Positions 34,586 through 43,963 of a DNA stretch of 64,000 nucleotides are shown here, piece after piece; the stretch's first letter is position 1; every line of letters begins with the position of its first letter. The notes under the pieces were generated by a model, which ran no database searches, was not told the origin of the DNA, and was given only the letters and a program-made list of their open reading frames with translations. Where the stretch lies: contig NZ_CP108037.1 in assembly GCF_036170895.1 (NCBI RefSeq), positions 1 through 64,000 of the forward strand. Reading direction: 5' to 3'. Source of the DNA: Streptomyces erythrochromogenes. GTDB taxonomy: Bacteria > Actinomycetota > Actinomycetes > Streptomycetales > Streptomycetaceae. A program made the position numbers and the translations under genes.

Positions 34586-34861
34586 GTGTCCCTGACCACC
34601 CCACCGCCGACCACCCCGCCTCCCCCCACTCCAGCCGGCCCACAGGAAGGGGGCGCTCCTGCCCCGAACCCGTCGAAGACCGTCAAGGTCATGGCGATCC
34701 TCATCGCCGTCCTCTCCGGGACGCTCGGCGCGCTCCTCGCCTTCATGCTCACGCGACACCTCGGCGCGAGCGAGCTCGTCGCGATTGGCTCGGCCGGTGC
34801 CACCTTCCTCGGCGTCTCCGCAACGGTGAAGTACATCGAGGAGAAGCTCGGCCTCCTGTAG
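34586..34861 (+). CDS. Small membrane protein
   Basis: A 91-aa protein with a Pro/Thr-rich N-terminus (about 30 residues), two hydrophobic segments (about 36-55 and 62-80) and a short charged end (YIEEKLG). GTG 34586 has GAGGT 5 nt upstream. It converges on the HTH/coiled-coil gene ending at 35021, with 159 bp between, and resembles the small membrane proteins at 36534, 39200 and 53959. Confidence 0.6.
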   Translation: MSLTTPPPTTPPPPTPAGPQEGGAPAPNPSKTVKVMAILIAVLSGTLGALLAFMLTRHLGASELVAIGSAGATFLGVSATVKYIEEKLGLL

Positions 34862-34898
34862 CCGCTCCCCGGCGGGCCTCAACTCCCCAGGCGTGCTT

Positions 34899-34927
34899 CG
34901 GCGGCCCGGAGCAGCGGCTGGACCCGA
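34899..34927 (+). repeat. Left copy of a 29-bp direct repeat
   Basis: This 29-bp sequence, starting CGGCGGCCCGGAGCAGCGG, recurs at 36836-36864 with a single mismatch, in the same orientation and 1,937 bp away. The two copies bracket the module B genes (35021-36373 and 36534-36761). Such flanking repeats could mark duplication or excision of the module. Confidence 0.65.
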
Positions 34928-35020
34928 CCGTGCAGGGCCCTCCTCCGGACCTACCAGGTACACGGCCAGCCAGTCGCGCCCCCGGCCAGACCGGCCACCA
35001 GGATGAAGAACCGGGGCCGC

Positions 35021-36373
35021 TTACATCAGGGGAGGAAAGCCGCACGTGTAGTGGAACGTGTCGTCGTCGTCCGGATCGACAGTGGGGGCGCTCTGCACGC
35101 CGCGCGCTGCCAGAAGGATGATCCCGATCGCGAGCAGGGAGACTCCGGCGCCGAGACACCACGCTACCCCGGCTGTCGGGCGGGTGTGCGATGTCGGGCC
35201 GCCGGGGTGCATGAACAGCCCGGCCAGCAGGAGCAGCAGGCCGAGTGCGGCGGTGGCCGCGAAGGCGCGCTTCAGCCCGTCGGGGCTGTCCGTCGGATCC
35301 GGCTCCGGCTGGGCCGCGGCCGTCGGCGAGGCCGGTTTGCTGATGCCGCTGTCGAGCTGGGTTGCGCCCTGGGCAACTTGCGGCTGGCCAGCGTTTTCGC
35401 CGTTGTCCTGCGGGGCGGGGTGGCGGTCGAGGACCTGGCCGACGGTCAGCAGCGCCGGGGCGAGCATCCCGTCCTCGACGTGAGTGTCCTGGCCGGCTTC
35501 GGCTGCCGCGAGTTCCACCTGAAGGCCCACCAGGTCCTCGCGCAGCCGGGCGGAGTCCATGCTGAGCCGGTCGCGTTCCAGGCGCAGGGAAGTCGCCTCG
35601 GCGGCCGAATCCTCCAACAGGCCGCGGAGGGACTGGATCCTGCTCTCCTGCGTGCGCAGCTCCTCGCGGAGGCGCGCTTCCTCCTCTTGCCGGGCTTGGA
35701 GCTGCTGCTCGTGTTCGGCGCGTGCCTGGTCGAGCTGGACGTCGAAGGCGGTTCGGTCGCGCCGCCGGGCGTCCTGCTCCTCTTCGACCAGGGCACTCAG
35801 GCGGGCGGTCTCGCGTCGGTGGTCCTGTCGTTGCGTGCGGACCGCGTCCTCAGCCGTGGCGAGGGCCAGGCTCGTCGTCTCGTGCCGGACCAGGAGGTCG
35901 TCGTAGTCGGTCCGCTGCCGGCGGTGCTCGCCGAGCGCGTCCTCCAGCCGGGCCTGGACACGGTCATGGAGGAGGACGGTCTCCTCGTAGGCGTCCGCCA
36001 TCACCAGGCGCTCGGCGAACCGCGGGTGCACCTCCCCAAGAGCCGCGGTGTGCAGGCGCAGCGACAGGGCCCGGACCTCCTCGCTCGCCCTGCAGAGCTG
36101 GATGATCGCCTCGACCGTGGAACGGCTGGGAAGCCGGTCCCCCGACAGGTTCTTCGACAGGGCCGAAGGGCTCAGGACCACACCTGGTGCGACGTGCTTA
36201 CTGGCCAGGTCCGCGGCCTCGATCAGGGACCTCAGGTGCTCGACGAGCGCCAGCTTGTGCGGTCGGTTCTTGAAGACCTCGGGCTTCAAGGGGTTGAGCG
36301 GTCGGCGGGCCGGCCGGGTTTCCGCGCCGTCGGCTGTTTCGCCGCCGGTTCCCTCCTCGGCAACACCCGTCAT
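35021..36373 (-). CDS. HTH / coiled-coil / C-terminal membrane protein (module B)
   Basis: A 450-aa protein. The N-terminal helical DNA-binding-like domain (about residues 40-100, LSPSALSKNLSGDRLPSRST) resembles XRE folds. A very long coiled coil spans about 120-305. After a linker, two membrane segments lie near 370-390 and 405-425, with an acidic C-terminus. The ATG has GGGAG 7 nt upstream. It has the same order as the proteins at 29576 and 37967, and is divergent from the small membrane protein at 36534. Confidence 0.65.
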   Translation of the reverse strand: MTGVAEEGTGGETADGAETRPARRPLNPLKPEVFKNRPHKLALVEHLRSLIEAADLASKHVAPGVVLSPSALSKNLSGDRLPSRSTVEAIIQLCRASEEVRALSLRLHTAALGEVHPRFAERLVMADAYEETVLLHDRVQARLEDALGEHRRQRTDYDDLLVRHETTSLALATAEDAVRTQRQDHRRETARLSALVEEEQDARRRDRTAFDVQLDQARAEHEQQLQARQEEEARLREELRTQESRIQSLRGLLEDSAAEATSLRLERDRLSMDSARLREDLVGLQVELAAAEAGQDTHVEDGMLAPALLTVGQVLDRHPAPQDNGENAGQPQVAQGATQLDSGISKPASPTAAAQPEPDPTDSPDGLKRAFAATAALGLLLLLAGLFMHPGGPTSHTRPTAGVAWCLGAGVSLLAIGIILLAARGVQSAPTVDPDDDDTFHYTCGFPPLM

Positions 36374-36467
36374 GGCCGTTCTCCCAGTTGACAGCTACGG
36401 AAAGAAGATCGTTGCCCTTGGCGCAGCGGCTGCCGCGCCGGGACGCTCGAACCACATCCCGCCGCGC

Positions 36468-36483
36468 TGCCGCTCCAGCGGCA
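36468..36483. promoter_or_regulatory. Palindrome between module B genes
   Basis: TGCCGCT-CC-AGCGGCA, 7-bp arms with a 2-nt spacer, lies in the 160-bp divergent region between the module B genes. It is a candidate operator for the HTH protein. Confidence 0.35.
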
Positions 36484-36533
36484 CGTACGGCGGGTGGTGC
36501 CCTGCGACCTTCCAAGTCCTGAGGAGAACCATC

Positions 36534-36761
36534 GTGCCGAGCAGTCGTACCCCGCGTGGCCGCTTTCCCGTAGATCTCGCCGTGTTCCTGGCGATCCTGG
36601 CCACCGGCGTCGTCCTCATCCTCGTCGGCCGTGTCTCCCCCGAGGCCCTCGCCGGCTACGCCTCCGCGCTCGCGGGCCTCTACGCGGCCTGGCACCACCG
36701 TCCGAGGGGCGAAGAGTCCCGGCAGACTCCACCCGAGGGGCCGCCCGCATCCGAGCGCTAG
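36534..36761 (+). CDS. Tiny membrane protein (module B partner)
   Basis: A 75-aa protein with two hydrophobic segments (about residues 13-32 and 36-53) and a charged, Pro-rich tail. The end of the second segment (ALAGLYAAWHHRPR) closely matches the module C partner (AVAALYGTWRARR), so the two are homologues. GTG 36534 has GAGGAGA 6 nt upstream. It is divergent from the module B HTH protein. Confidence 0.65.
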   Translation: MPSSRTPRGRFPVDLAVFLAILATGVVLILVGRVSPEALAGYASALAGLYAAWHHRPRGEESRQTPPEGPPASER

Positions 36762-36835
36762 CCACCGCCGCCCCGCCCCCGGGCGGGGGCCTTGGTGCGG
36801 GGACGGTCCCGCACCGGCCCGACCGGACAGACCTG

Positions 36836-36864
36836 CGGCGGCCCGGAGGAGCGGCTGGACCCGA
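36836..36864 (+). repeat. Right copy of a 29-bp direct repeat
   Basis: This copy differs from 34899-34927 at one base. It lies 75 bp after the module B small membrane gene and 117 bp before the next gene. Confidence 0.65.
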
Positions 36865-36980
36865 GCGCAGCGGTCATCCCTTCGGGGATTCCCGTACGCG
36901 GCCGGGCCGCGCAGGGCAGCCTGGACGTCGCGGTTCGGCCGGCGGACGGCCGACCACACTGCCGGAAGCAGGTGATCGTG

Positions 36981-37565
36981 GTGGACAGGGTCCTCAACAC
37001 GCTGAAGGCCGCACACGAGGGGTCGGTGGGGGTGCTGCTCGCCGACGGCACCGAGCCCGGCCCCGTCTACTACGACGTGGGCAGCGGCGCGCACATGCCG
37101 TCGACGAAGGAGTGGCACGCCTACGACGGCCGGTTCAGCCGCCCCCGCGCCGCCACCCTGCGGGGCAGCTGCACGTGCGGGTGGCGCGGGATGGCCGAGT
37201 ACCCGCTCGACTGGACCACCCTGCCCGCGGACAAGCCGCTGTACGAGGCAGACATCGACCTCTCCGGGCCGATCGCGGACTACAGCGCCCACCTGTCGGT
37301 AATCCGGGACGCCGCGGTGCAACTCCCCGCAGAGCTCACCGGGATCCTCACCGAGCTCGTCGGCCGGCTCGGCAGCCTCGCCGCCGAGGAACCGCTGGTG
37401 GCATTGAAGGCGCTCGCGGACCTGCGGCACGTCATCGCCGAGGTCGGCCAGGACGCGGCCTACGAACTCGCCGCCCAGCAGGTACCGATCGAGGAGATCG
37501 CGACCGGGCTCGGCACCAGCGAGACCGCGGCCCGCACCTACCTCAACAGCTACCTCCACCCCTGA
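36981..37565 (+). CDS. Conserved hypothetical protein with C-terminal HTH (paralogue of 60145)
   Basis: A 194-aa protein. The N-terminal part contains GSCTCGWRG with two cysteines. The middle is helical and the C-terminus is a helix-turn-helix-like unit ([18 protein letters not shown]). It is about three-quarters identical to the protein at 60145-60723 by eye. GTG 36981 is preceded by an AGGTGA ribosome site. The HTH suggests DNA binding; the family is not named. Confidence 0.7.
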   Translation: MDRVLNTLKAAHEGSVGVLLADGTEPGPVYYDVGSGAHMPSTKEWHAYDGRFSRPRAATLRGSCTCGWRGMAEYPLDWTTLPADKPLYEADIDLSGPIADYSAHLSVIRDAAVQLPAELTGILTELVGRLGSLAAEEPLVALKALADLRHVIAEVGQDAAYELAAQQVPIEEIATGLGTSETAARTYLNSYLHP

Positions 37566-37621
37566 TCCACACCACCACCGCCCGTCGCCTCCGGTACAGC
37601 CCCGGCCGCAGAGGCGCCGGT

Positions 37622-37813
37622 CTATACAGGTAGGGCCAGTCGGGAGCCGAGGCGGAAACGCATCTCGCCGGCTGCGTAGCGGATCTCCTCGGACTGCGTG
37701 TCGTCTTCCAACACCCCGAGGAGCACCATCATGGCCCGGGCCTCGTCCCCGCTGAGCAGCTTCAGGCGCGGCTCGGTCACCCCGTCGAGGAGCACGTCCA
37801 ACATCTCGTCCAT
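37622..37813 (-). CDS. Small hypothetical protein
   Basis: A 63-aa acidic, helical protein (LLSGDEARAMMVLLGVLEDD). The ATG at 37813 has only a weak ribosome site. It converges with the 36981 gene, ending 56 bp from it. No family recognised. Confidence 0.5.
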   Translation of the reverse strand: MDEMLDVLLDGVTEPRLKLLSGDEARAMMVLLGVLEDDTQSEEIRYAAGEMRFRLGSRLALPV

Positions 37814-37966
37814 GCAGACACCAACGCCCGGCCGCAATCAGGAGTCACCCGGTCAGCAGCCGACCTTGGTGCCTCACAGGACCTCGCCCGCACGATGACG
37901 CCCGTGTGGGGGGGGCCGACGGGGCGGATGGCTCGGTGCCCGCTGGTGCTTCAGTGGTGAGGTGTG

Positions 37967-38998
37967 TCAGCCGCTGCTGTTCTTGCAGCGGGCCGACTGG
38001 CTCGGCGCGGGTGTCGGGGTGGTGGACGGGCTCGGCGTCGGCGACGCCTGTGGTGTCGGTGAGGTGTCCGACGTCGGCGAGCCCTCCGTCGTTGAGGAGG
38101 TGGACGGTGTCGGGAAGCCGCGGAGGAGCGGATGCCCGGCGGGAAGAGTGATGAAGGCGGCCGGCTCGGCGGCGAACGCCACCGGCCGGACGTTCCCGTG
38201 GTCGTTGGACGCGACGGCGTCGGCGTTTAGCTCGGCGGCCTGGGTGCGGCCCTCCCGGCAGTCGCCGGGTGTCCCGGTGAAGGAGTCGCCCACCAGAATC
38301 GTGGCCACCGCCACGACGGCGACCGCCAGCACCACGCCCGCGGGGCGTAACCCGGGCACCCTCCCCAGGCCCGGCGGCAAGCCGACGCGTACAACTCTGC
38401 TGCCGGTAAGCCGGGGTTCGGATGTGTCAAGCGTCGTGGCGCCCTTCGTCTCGCGTGCCTGGTCGAGGAGCTCGTCGGCGTCGCGGCGGGCCTGCGCGCG
38501 GATGTCCTCGGCATCGGCGTGCGCGCTCGTACGGATCCGTTCGGCTTCCGTGTGCGCTTCCGTGCGCAGGGCCTCGGCGTCGCGGACGACGTCGTCGTGG
38601 GCCTGGCGGGCTGCGGCCCGCACCTTTCTGGTCGCGGCCTGGGCCCGGCGCTGGAGCAGCTTGGCGTCCTGCCAGTGCCCGCGCCACTCCTGGATGAGGG
38701 CGGCGTCGGCGCGGAACTTCGCGGCGGCAGGCTTGTCCAGGCCGCTGGGGGTGGTGACGACCCGGAGGTATTCCAGGAGAGCCTCGAGGGTTGGCAGGCG
38801 CTTGCCGGTGAGCATTTCGTTCAGGCCGGTCGTGGTCAGGCGCGGCCGCACCGACGCGGCGGCGACTGTGGCGTAGGAGGGGGTGCCGCCGGATATGTGG
38901 ACGAGGTTCAGCTTCTCTGCGAAGGCGTGCAGCGCGGCCTCGTAGGCGTCGATCGCCTCGCGGTCCTGCGGCTCGGCCCCGGGTGCTTCGGTTGCCAT
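37967..38998 (-). CDS. HTH / coiled-coil / membrane protein (module C)
   Basis: A 343-aa protein. The N-terminal XRE-like domain is about residues 10-85 (RPRLTTTGLNEMLTGKRLPT). A heptad-rich Ala/Arg/Glu coiled coil spans about 100-190. One membrane segment (about 218-238) is followed by an outside domain and a Ser/Thr/Pro-rich tail. The ATG has AGGGGGG close upstream. It has the same plan as modules A and B, but with a single membrane segment and a likely external tail. It is divergent from the 39200 gene. Confidence 0.65.
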   Translation of the reverse strand: MATEAPGAEPQDREAIDAYEAALHAFAEKLNLVHISGGTPSYATVAAASVRPRLTTTGLNEMLTGKRLPTLEALLEYLRVVTTPSGLDKPAAAKFRADAALIQEWRGHWQDAKLLQRRAQAATRKVRAAARQAHDDVVRDAEALRTEAHTEAERIRTSAHADAEDIRAQARRDADELLDQARETKGATTLDTSEPRLTGSRVVRVGLPPGLGRVPGLRPAGVVLAVAVVAVATILVGDSFTGTPGDCREGRTQAAELNADAVASNDHGNVRPVAFAAEPAAFITLPAGHPLLRGFPTPSTSSTTEGSPTSDTSPTPQASPTPSPSTTPTPAPSQSARCKNSSG

Positions 38999-39199
38999 CA
39001 AACCCCCCTGCCTGTGCGGAAAAGCCACGCTAGAGGGCGGTGAAGCCGTATGTATGCGGATTGCGCCGAACGCTTCCGGCCGCTCCTCCCCGTCCGGGAA
39101 CAGCCCGCTTCCCGACGACCGAAGCACAAGGTCATCCGGGTCTGGGCGGGCCCGTACGGATCACTGGGAAGCAGGGGCCCAGGGCGCTCTCCTGGAGTC

Positions 39200-39430
39200 A
39201 TGACAAACACCGGAACCACACCGCAGACACCCAACCCCGACCCCGATCCCGCCCAGCCGCCGGCCACCCGCGACCCGGCTGCCGGGGAGCGGCGCGTCCC
39301 CGACGCCGTGGTCCTGGTCGCGCTGCTCGCCACCTGCGCCGGCATCTACCTCACCGTCGGCGAAGCCGGCTTCGCCGGCGTCATCAGCGCCGTCGCCGCC
39401 CTCTACGGCACCTGGCGCGCCCGCCGATGA
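39200..39430 (+). CDS. Tiny membrane protein (module C partner)
   Basis: A 76-aa protein with a Pro/Asp/Thr-rich N-terminus and two hydrophobic segments (about residues 36-52 and 56-70) ending in TWRARR. It is homologous to the module B partner at 36534. GGAG lies only 2 nt before the ATG, an unusually short spacing. It is divergent from the module C HTH protein across 200 bp. Confidence 0.65.
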   Translation: MTNTGTTPQTPNPDPDPAQPPATRDPAAGERRVPDAVVLVALLATCAGIYLTVGEAGFAGVISAVAALYGTWRARR

Positions 39431-39462
39431 ACCCGGTCGACGGCCTCCGCGCAAGCCCTCGC

Positions 39463-39822
39463 TCAGAAGCCGACGGCAACGCGCTCGCCGACCGCGACAG
39501 CCGCACGCCGGCACCCCGCCCGCACGGCGACCAGGCCCGCCCGTACATCCGGCCCCCGCCGCTCGCCAGCCGCTGCGGACGCCCGCTCGGCGGCCGCGTG
39601 CAGTTCGGCCCGGGCGGCCGCTCCGTCACCGGGGAGCACCGTGACCTCGGCGGCCTCCGCGACCGCGGCGAGCAGCCGTGCCAGCTCGGCCGGGCCGGAC
39701 GCCGTCTGGTGGATGTGCACGCCGCGCAGCCGGGGCGCCCACCCTGCGAGGGCGCCCCGGATCTGCTCACACAGCCCGGCGGTCCCCGTGTGCGGGCCGG
39801 CGGGCGTGGTACCGGCGCTCAT
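39463..39822 (-). CDS. Hypothetical protein downstream of an HNH nuclease remnant
   Basis: A 119-aa, mainly helical protein (AELARLLAAVAEAAEVTVLP in the middle). A closely related segment lies at 43705-43900, also directly downstream of an HNH nuclease gene. The pair HNH gene plus this gene was therefore duplicated. Proposed ATG 39822 has GGGGAG immediately before it, which is too close, so the start is uncertain. Confidence 0.5.
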   Translation of the reverse strand: MSAGTTPAGPHTGTAGLCEQIRGALAGWAPRLRGVHIHQTASGPAELARLLAAVAEAAEVTVLPGDGAAARAELHAAAERASAAAGERRGPDVRAGLVAVRAGCRRAAVAVGERVAVGF

Positions 39823-39878
39823 CTCCCCATGGTCACCGCCACCACCGACAACACGCCTCGGCCCGGGCTCTACCGCCC

Positions 39879-40160
39879 CTACGGGGCGGGGGTGAACTCC
39901 ACGTCGGTGCCGCCGCAGCCGGCCGCGATGTCCAGCAGCCGGTCCCGCTCCATCTCGTCGACCGCGAGCCCCCAGCGGAGCTTCGTCGCGGTCCACTCCG
40001 CGCCGTACCGGCACAGCGCATCCGCCGACGGCGGCAGCCACTCCGCCGGGTCCTGATCGGCCTTCGACCGGTTCGAACGCGCCGTCACCGCAACCAGCGA
40101 GGCGAGCTGGACCTGGTCGTTCGCGTACGCCTCCCGCCGCGCCGCCGTCCACGCCGATGC
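39879..40160 (-). pseudogene. 3' fragment of a secreted HNH endonuclease gene
   Basis: This frame encodes GASAWTAARREAYANDQ, NRSKADQDPAEWLPP and LRWGLAVDEMERDRLL, the C-terminal half of the secreted HNH nuclease family represented intact at 43964. It is open only back to a TGA just upstream of GASAW, and the HNH half is missing. The matching 5' half may be the truncated copy at 48391-48804. From 40183 to 40625 no gene is visible. Confidence 0.75.
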
Positions 40161-40625
40161 CCCAGCTGGCGGGGAGCGTCATTCGGATCGAGCGGTGTTC
40201 CTGTGCGTGTGATTCGCGGTGCTGTGGTAGGTGGTGCGCAGGGGGCTGTGCCCCCGTTCCTATCGATCCGCGAGAGGGCCGGCGACAGGCTGGGGAAGGG
40301 GTTCTGCGCGCCCTAGAGCGGCGTTAGGGATCCGTATGGATTTCGCGGCGCAGGAGGCTGCATAAGGCTCTGCGGTTGCCACCGGGCAGGCAGGGCCCGG
40401 GGATCACGGCGGCGCGCTGAACGGGGCTTTTCCCCTTACTACGCGGCCTGTTCAGGCCGGTAGGGCGGGCGAGATGGTGGATGGTTCGCAGGGCACAAGG
40501 GCAGGGCGGGTGAGGGGACTCGTCCGTTCGGTGCGGGTTTCGCGTCGGCGGCGGGCCCATACTCGATGATCGCTGAGGCCCCCGCGCTGGTGGCCGTGTG
40601 TGGTGTGAGCAGGCCGGAGAGGTTG

Positions 40626-42617
40626 ATGGGCGATATGAGGGACGCGGATCACACGGGTATGCCCGAGGTGGTGGACAGCCCTGCCCCTCGGCCCCAGCCG
40701 TCGGGCGGGCTCGGGCGGTGGATGCTGCGGCACCAGGTGCAGCCGGTGGGACCGGCGGCCGACGAGGGCCATGCCAAGCCGCACCCGTGGTGGAAGGTGA
40801 TGTGCCTGACCGGTGTCGACTACTTCTCCAGCCTGGCCTACGTACCCGCCATCGCCGCTCTCGCCGCAGGGGCGGTCTCTCCGCTGGCGACGCTGCTGAT
40901 CGTGGCACTGACGCTGCTGGGCATGCTGCCGATGTACCGGCGGGTGGCGAAGGAGAGCCCGCACGGCGCCGGGTCGGTGGCGATGCTGGAGGACCTGCTG
41001 CCGTTCTGGTGGGGCAAGCTGTTCGTCCTCGTCCTGCTCGGCTTCGTCGCCACCTCGTGGATCATCACCATCACCCTGTCCACCGCCGACGCCTCCGTCC
41101 ACGTGGTGGAGAACCCCTTCTTCCCAGAAGTTTTGCACGGCCACGAGGTCGCCCTGACGGTGGCGCTGCTCCTCGTCCTGGGCGGGGTGTTCCTGCTGGG
41201 GTTCAGCGAGGCGGTCAGCGTGGCCATCCCCCTGGTGGCCGTCTTCCTCGTGCTGAACGCGGTCGTCATCGGCGTCGGGCTGGTCCACGTGTTCACCACC
41301 CCCGGGGCCTGGTCCGCGTGGACCGATGCCCTAGCGGCAGGCGGAGGTGGCTTCGGCGACCTCATGGGCCCGGCGCTGCTCGCCTTCCCCCTGCTGGTGC
41401 TGGGCCTGTCGGGCTTCGAGACCGGCGTGAGCATGATGCCGCTCGTCGCCGCCGAGGGCGCCGATGCCGAACAGCGGCTGCGCTCGCGGATCCGCAATAC
41501 CCGAAGGCTGCTGACCACCGCCGCGCTCATCATGAGCGTCTACCTGCTGTCCGCGAGTTTCGTCACCACCCTCCTCATCCCTCACGAGCTGTTCGAACCG
41601 GGTGGCGCCGCGAACGGCCGTGCACTGGCGTGGCTGGCCCACGAGCAGGTCGGAGAGGCGTTCGGCACCGTCTACGACATCAGCACCATCCTGATCCTGT
41701 GGTTCGCCGGGGCCTCCGCCATGGCGGGCCTGGTCAACATCGTCCCCCGCTATCTGCCGGACTACGGAATGGCTCCCGAGTGGGGGCGCGCCGTCCGGCC
41801 GGTCGTGATCGTCTACACGCTCCTGTGCATCCTCATCACGATCGCCTTCGACGCCGACGTCGACGAGCAGGCCGGCGCCTACGCCACCGGCATCCTCGCC
41901 ATGATGGTCTCCGGCGCCTTCGCCGTCACCGTCTCCGTCGCGCGCCGTCGCCGCCGGACCGCGACCGTCGGCTTCGCCCTGCTCACCGCCGTCCTGCTCT
42001 ACGCCCTGATCGCCAACATCGTCGACAAGCCCGACGGCATCGTCATCTCCGCGTTCTTCATCGCCGGCATCATCGTCGTGTCGCTGATCTCCCGCGTCTC
42101 GCGCACCACCGAACTGCGCGCCGACCGCATCGTCTTCGACGCCGACGCCCGCCGGTTCATCGACGACACCCTCGCCCACGACAACGCGATCAACATCATC
42201 GCCAACCGCCGCCAGGCCGGCGACGTCGCCGAGTACCGCGACAAGGAACGCGAACAGCGCGGCGTCAACCCGGTCCCCGGCCGCGCCGACGTCATCTTCC
42301 TCGAGATCGACGTGGTCGACCCCTCCGACTTCAGCGACACCCTCACCGTCCACGGAGCCGAGGTCGGCAGCCACCGGATCCTGCGCGCGGCCGCACCCGC
42401 CGCACCCAACGCCATCGCCGCCGTCCTGCTGGCCCTGCGGAACGCCACCGGCGTCCAGCCGCACTGCCACTTCGCCTGGGCCGAGGGCAGCCCGCTCGTG
42501 CACATGGTCCGCTACTTCCTCCTGGGACGCGGCGACACCGCCCCGGTCACCCGCGAGATCATCCGCAGCCACGAACCCGACCCCGCACGCCGCCCCGGCA
42601 TCCACGTCGGAGGCTGA
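40626..42617 (+). CDS. APC-superfamily permease
   Basis: A 663-aa protein. An N-terminal hydrophilic stretch of about 60 residues precedes about 12 membrane helices (to about residue 480), starting with [20 protein letters not shown], an APC-like first helix. A cytosolic C-terminal domain of about 170 residues follows. ATG 40626 has GGAGAGG upstream; ATG 40566 is less likely. APC permeases move amino acids or, in some members, potassium. The KdpE-like regulator 380 bp downstream makes potassium a reasonable guess. Confidence 0.75.
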   Translation: MGDMRDADHTGMPEVVDSPAPRPQPSGGLGRWMLRHQVQPVGPAADEGHAKPHPWWKVMCLTGVDYFSSLAYVPAIAALAAGAVSPLATLLIVALTLLGMLPMYRRVAKESPHGAGSVAMLEDLLPFWWGKLFVLVLLGFVATSWIITITLSTADASVHVVENPFFPEVLHGHEVALTVALLLVLGGVFLLGFSEAVSVAIPLVAVFLVLNAVVIGVGLVHVFTTPGAWSAWTDALAAGGGGFGDLMGPALLAFPLLVLGLSGFETGVSMMPLVAAEGADAEQRLRSRIRNTRRLLTTAALIMSVYLLSASFVTTLLIPHELFEPGGAANGRALAWLAHEQVGEAFGTVYDISTILILWFAGASAMAGLVNIVPRYLPDYGMAPEWGRAVRPVVIVYTLLCILITIAFDADVDEQAGAYATGILAMMVSGAFAVTVSVARRRRRTATVGFALLTAVLLYALIANIVDKPDGIVISAFFIAGIIVVSLISRVSRTTELRADRIVFDADARRFIDDTLAHDNAINIIANRRQAGDVAEYRDKEREQRGVNPVPGRADVIFLEIDVVDPSDFSDTLTVHGAEVGSHRILRAAAPAAPNAIAAVLLALRNATGVQPHCHFAWAEGSPLVHMVRYFLLGRGDTAPVTREIIRSHEPDPARRPGIHVGG

Positions 42618-42682
42618 CGACCCCAGCCGTAGGCCGCCACTCGCGAGGTGCCGCGGCTGGAGACCGAAAGGCATGCCAGACC

Positions 42683-42850
42683 ATGACCCCCACGCCGGAC
42701 CGCCGCATGCGGCTCAGGATCACCATCCTCACACTCGGCGCGATCGCCATGATCGTGGCGGGCGCAGCCGCCGAGTGGTGGTGGCTGCTCGGCATCGGCG
42801 TGTGGACCATGATCGTGGCGTTCGTGACGGAGCTGATCTACCGACCGTAG
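42683..42850 (+). CDS. Tiny two-segment membrane protein
   Basis: A 55-aa protein: a basic start, two hydrophobic helices (about residues 12-30 and 32-50) rich in Trp at the loop (AEWWWLLG), ending in Arg-Pro. It follows the permease by 65 bp on the same strand and may be in its operon. No clear Shine-Dalgarno sequence. Confidence 0.6.
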   Translation: MTPTPDRRMRLRITILTLGAIAMIVAGAAAEWWWLLGIGVWTMIVAFVTELIYRP

Positions 42851-43000
42851 GCCGCTGAACAACTGCCCCACGGCCTCGCACCCGACGCGGCTGCCACGGG
42901 CCTTCAGACCGTGGGTGCCTGGTCGCCATGTTGATGACCGCAGCAGCACCCGACCATGACTGGGGATCCCCTGCCCGCCGCCAAAGGAAGGCTGCCGCCC

Positions 43001-43684
43001 ATGACGCGGGTGCTCGTGGTGGAAAGCGACCCTCAACTCGTCCGCGCGCTCAGGATCAACCTCCAAGCCCGCAAGTTCCAGGCCCTCGAAGCCGTCACTG
43101 GAACCGACGCGCTGGAACTCGCCGCCGCATGCCCGCCCGACGCAATCCTGCTGGACCTCGGTCTGCCGGACATAGACGGCGTCGAGGTAATCAGGAGCAT
43201 CCGCGCCTGGAGCACAGTTCCCATCCTGGTCCTGTCCGCGCGGCGCACCTCGCAGGAGAGAGCCCGGGCCCTGGACGCGGGGGCGAACGACTACGTGGCG
43301 AAACCGTTCAGCATGGATGAGCTGCTCGCCCGCCTTCGTGCTGCTACCCGCCGGGAGACGACCTCCGGCCCCGCGGACCGGCCCATGCTGGTCATCACCG
43401 AAGACTTCACCATCGACCTTGCCGAGAAGACGGTCCGGCGAGAGCAGGGCGAAGTCCGGCTGACCCCCACCGAGTGGCACCTGTTGGAGGTCCTCGTCCA
43501 CCACACCGGCGCCCCGGTCAGCCGGCGCCAGCTGCTGCTGGAGGTCTGGGGGCCGGCATACGCCGACAACACCACCTACCTGCGGGTCTACATGGCCAAG
43601 CTCCGGCGCAAGCTGGAGCCAAACCCCTCCCACCCGCGGCACCTGCTCACCCAGCCGGGCATGGGATACCGCTTCGAACCCTGA
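43001..43684 (+). CDS. Orphan KdpE-like OmpR-family response regulator
   Basis: A 227-aa protein. The receiver domain (1-118) has the phospho-acceptor Asp in AILLDLGLPD, Ser in VLSARR and Lys in VAKPF. The start reads VLVVESDPQL, so the usual second acidic residue of the metal pocket (as in VVEDEP) is Ser, which may weaken phosphorylation. The C-terminal winged helix (about 130-227) has RLTPTEWHLLEVL and GYRF, typical of OmpR/KdpE. No sensor kinase gene is adjacent. ATG 43001 is chosen because it begins the conserved domain and follows GGAAGG. Confidence 0.85.
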   Translation: MTRVLVVESDPQLVRALRINLQARKFQALEAVTGTDALELAAACPPDAILLDLGLPDIDGVEVIRSIRAWSTVPILVLSARRTSQERARALDAGANDYVAKPFSMDELLARLRAATRRETTSGPADRPMLVITEDFTIDLAEKTVRREQGEVRLTPTEWHLLEVLVHHTGAPVSRRQLLLEVWGPAYADNTTYLRVYMAKLRRKLEPNPSHPRHLLTQPGMGYRFEP

Positions 43685-43704
43685 CCGCTCGCCGTACCTC
43701 AGCA

Positions 43705-43900
43705 TCACCGTCCGCAGGGCCCGCTCATGGCGAGGCCAGGCCCGACCGGACGTCCGTCCTCGGCCGCCGCGTGCAGTTCGGCCCGCGCGGTCGCACCGTC
43801 ACCGGGCAGCACCGCAAGCTCGGCGGCATCCGCAACCGTCGCCACCAGCCGCGCAAGCGCCGTCGGCCCCACCCGGGGCAGGACGCGGCCCGAGATGGAG
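43705..43900 (-). pseudogene. Partial copy of the 39463 gene
   Basis: This frame encodes TALARLVATVADAAELAVLP and GDGATARAELHAAAE, matching the middle of the 39463-39822 protein, but no good start codon leads it and the end is shortened. It lies directly after the intact HNH nuclease on the same strand, as its relative lies after the HNH fragment at 39879. Confidence 0.5.
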
Positions 43901-43963
43901 AGGCGGGGTAGGAACGCATGCTCGTGGGCGGCCCCGCCTCCGTCGTGATGTTGCCGCTCCGGA

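Noticed and set aside
36971..37006. Alternative upstream start for the 36981 gene
   Set aside because: The paralogue at 60145 begins at the same residue with its own ribosome site, so the upstream extension is not supported.
41331..42674. 447-codon minus-strand open frame
   Set aside because: Antisense to the APC permease and made largely of Gly, Asp and Val without any domain.
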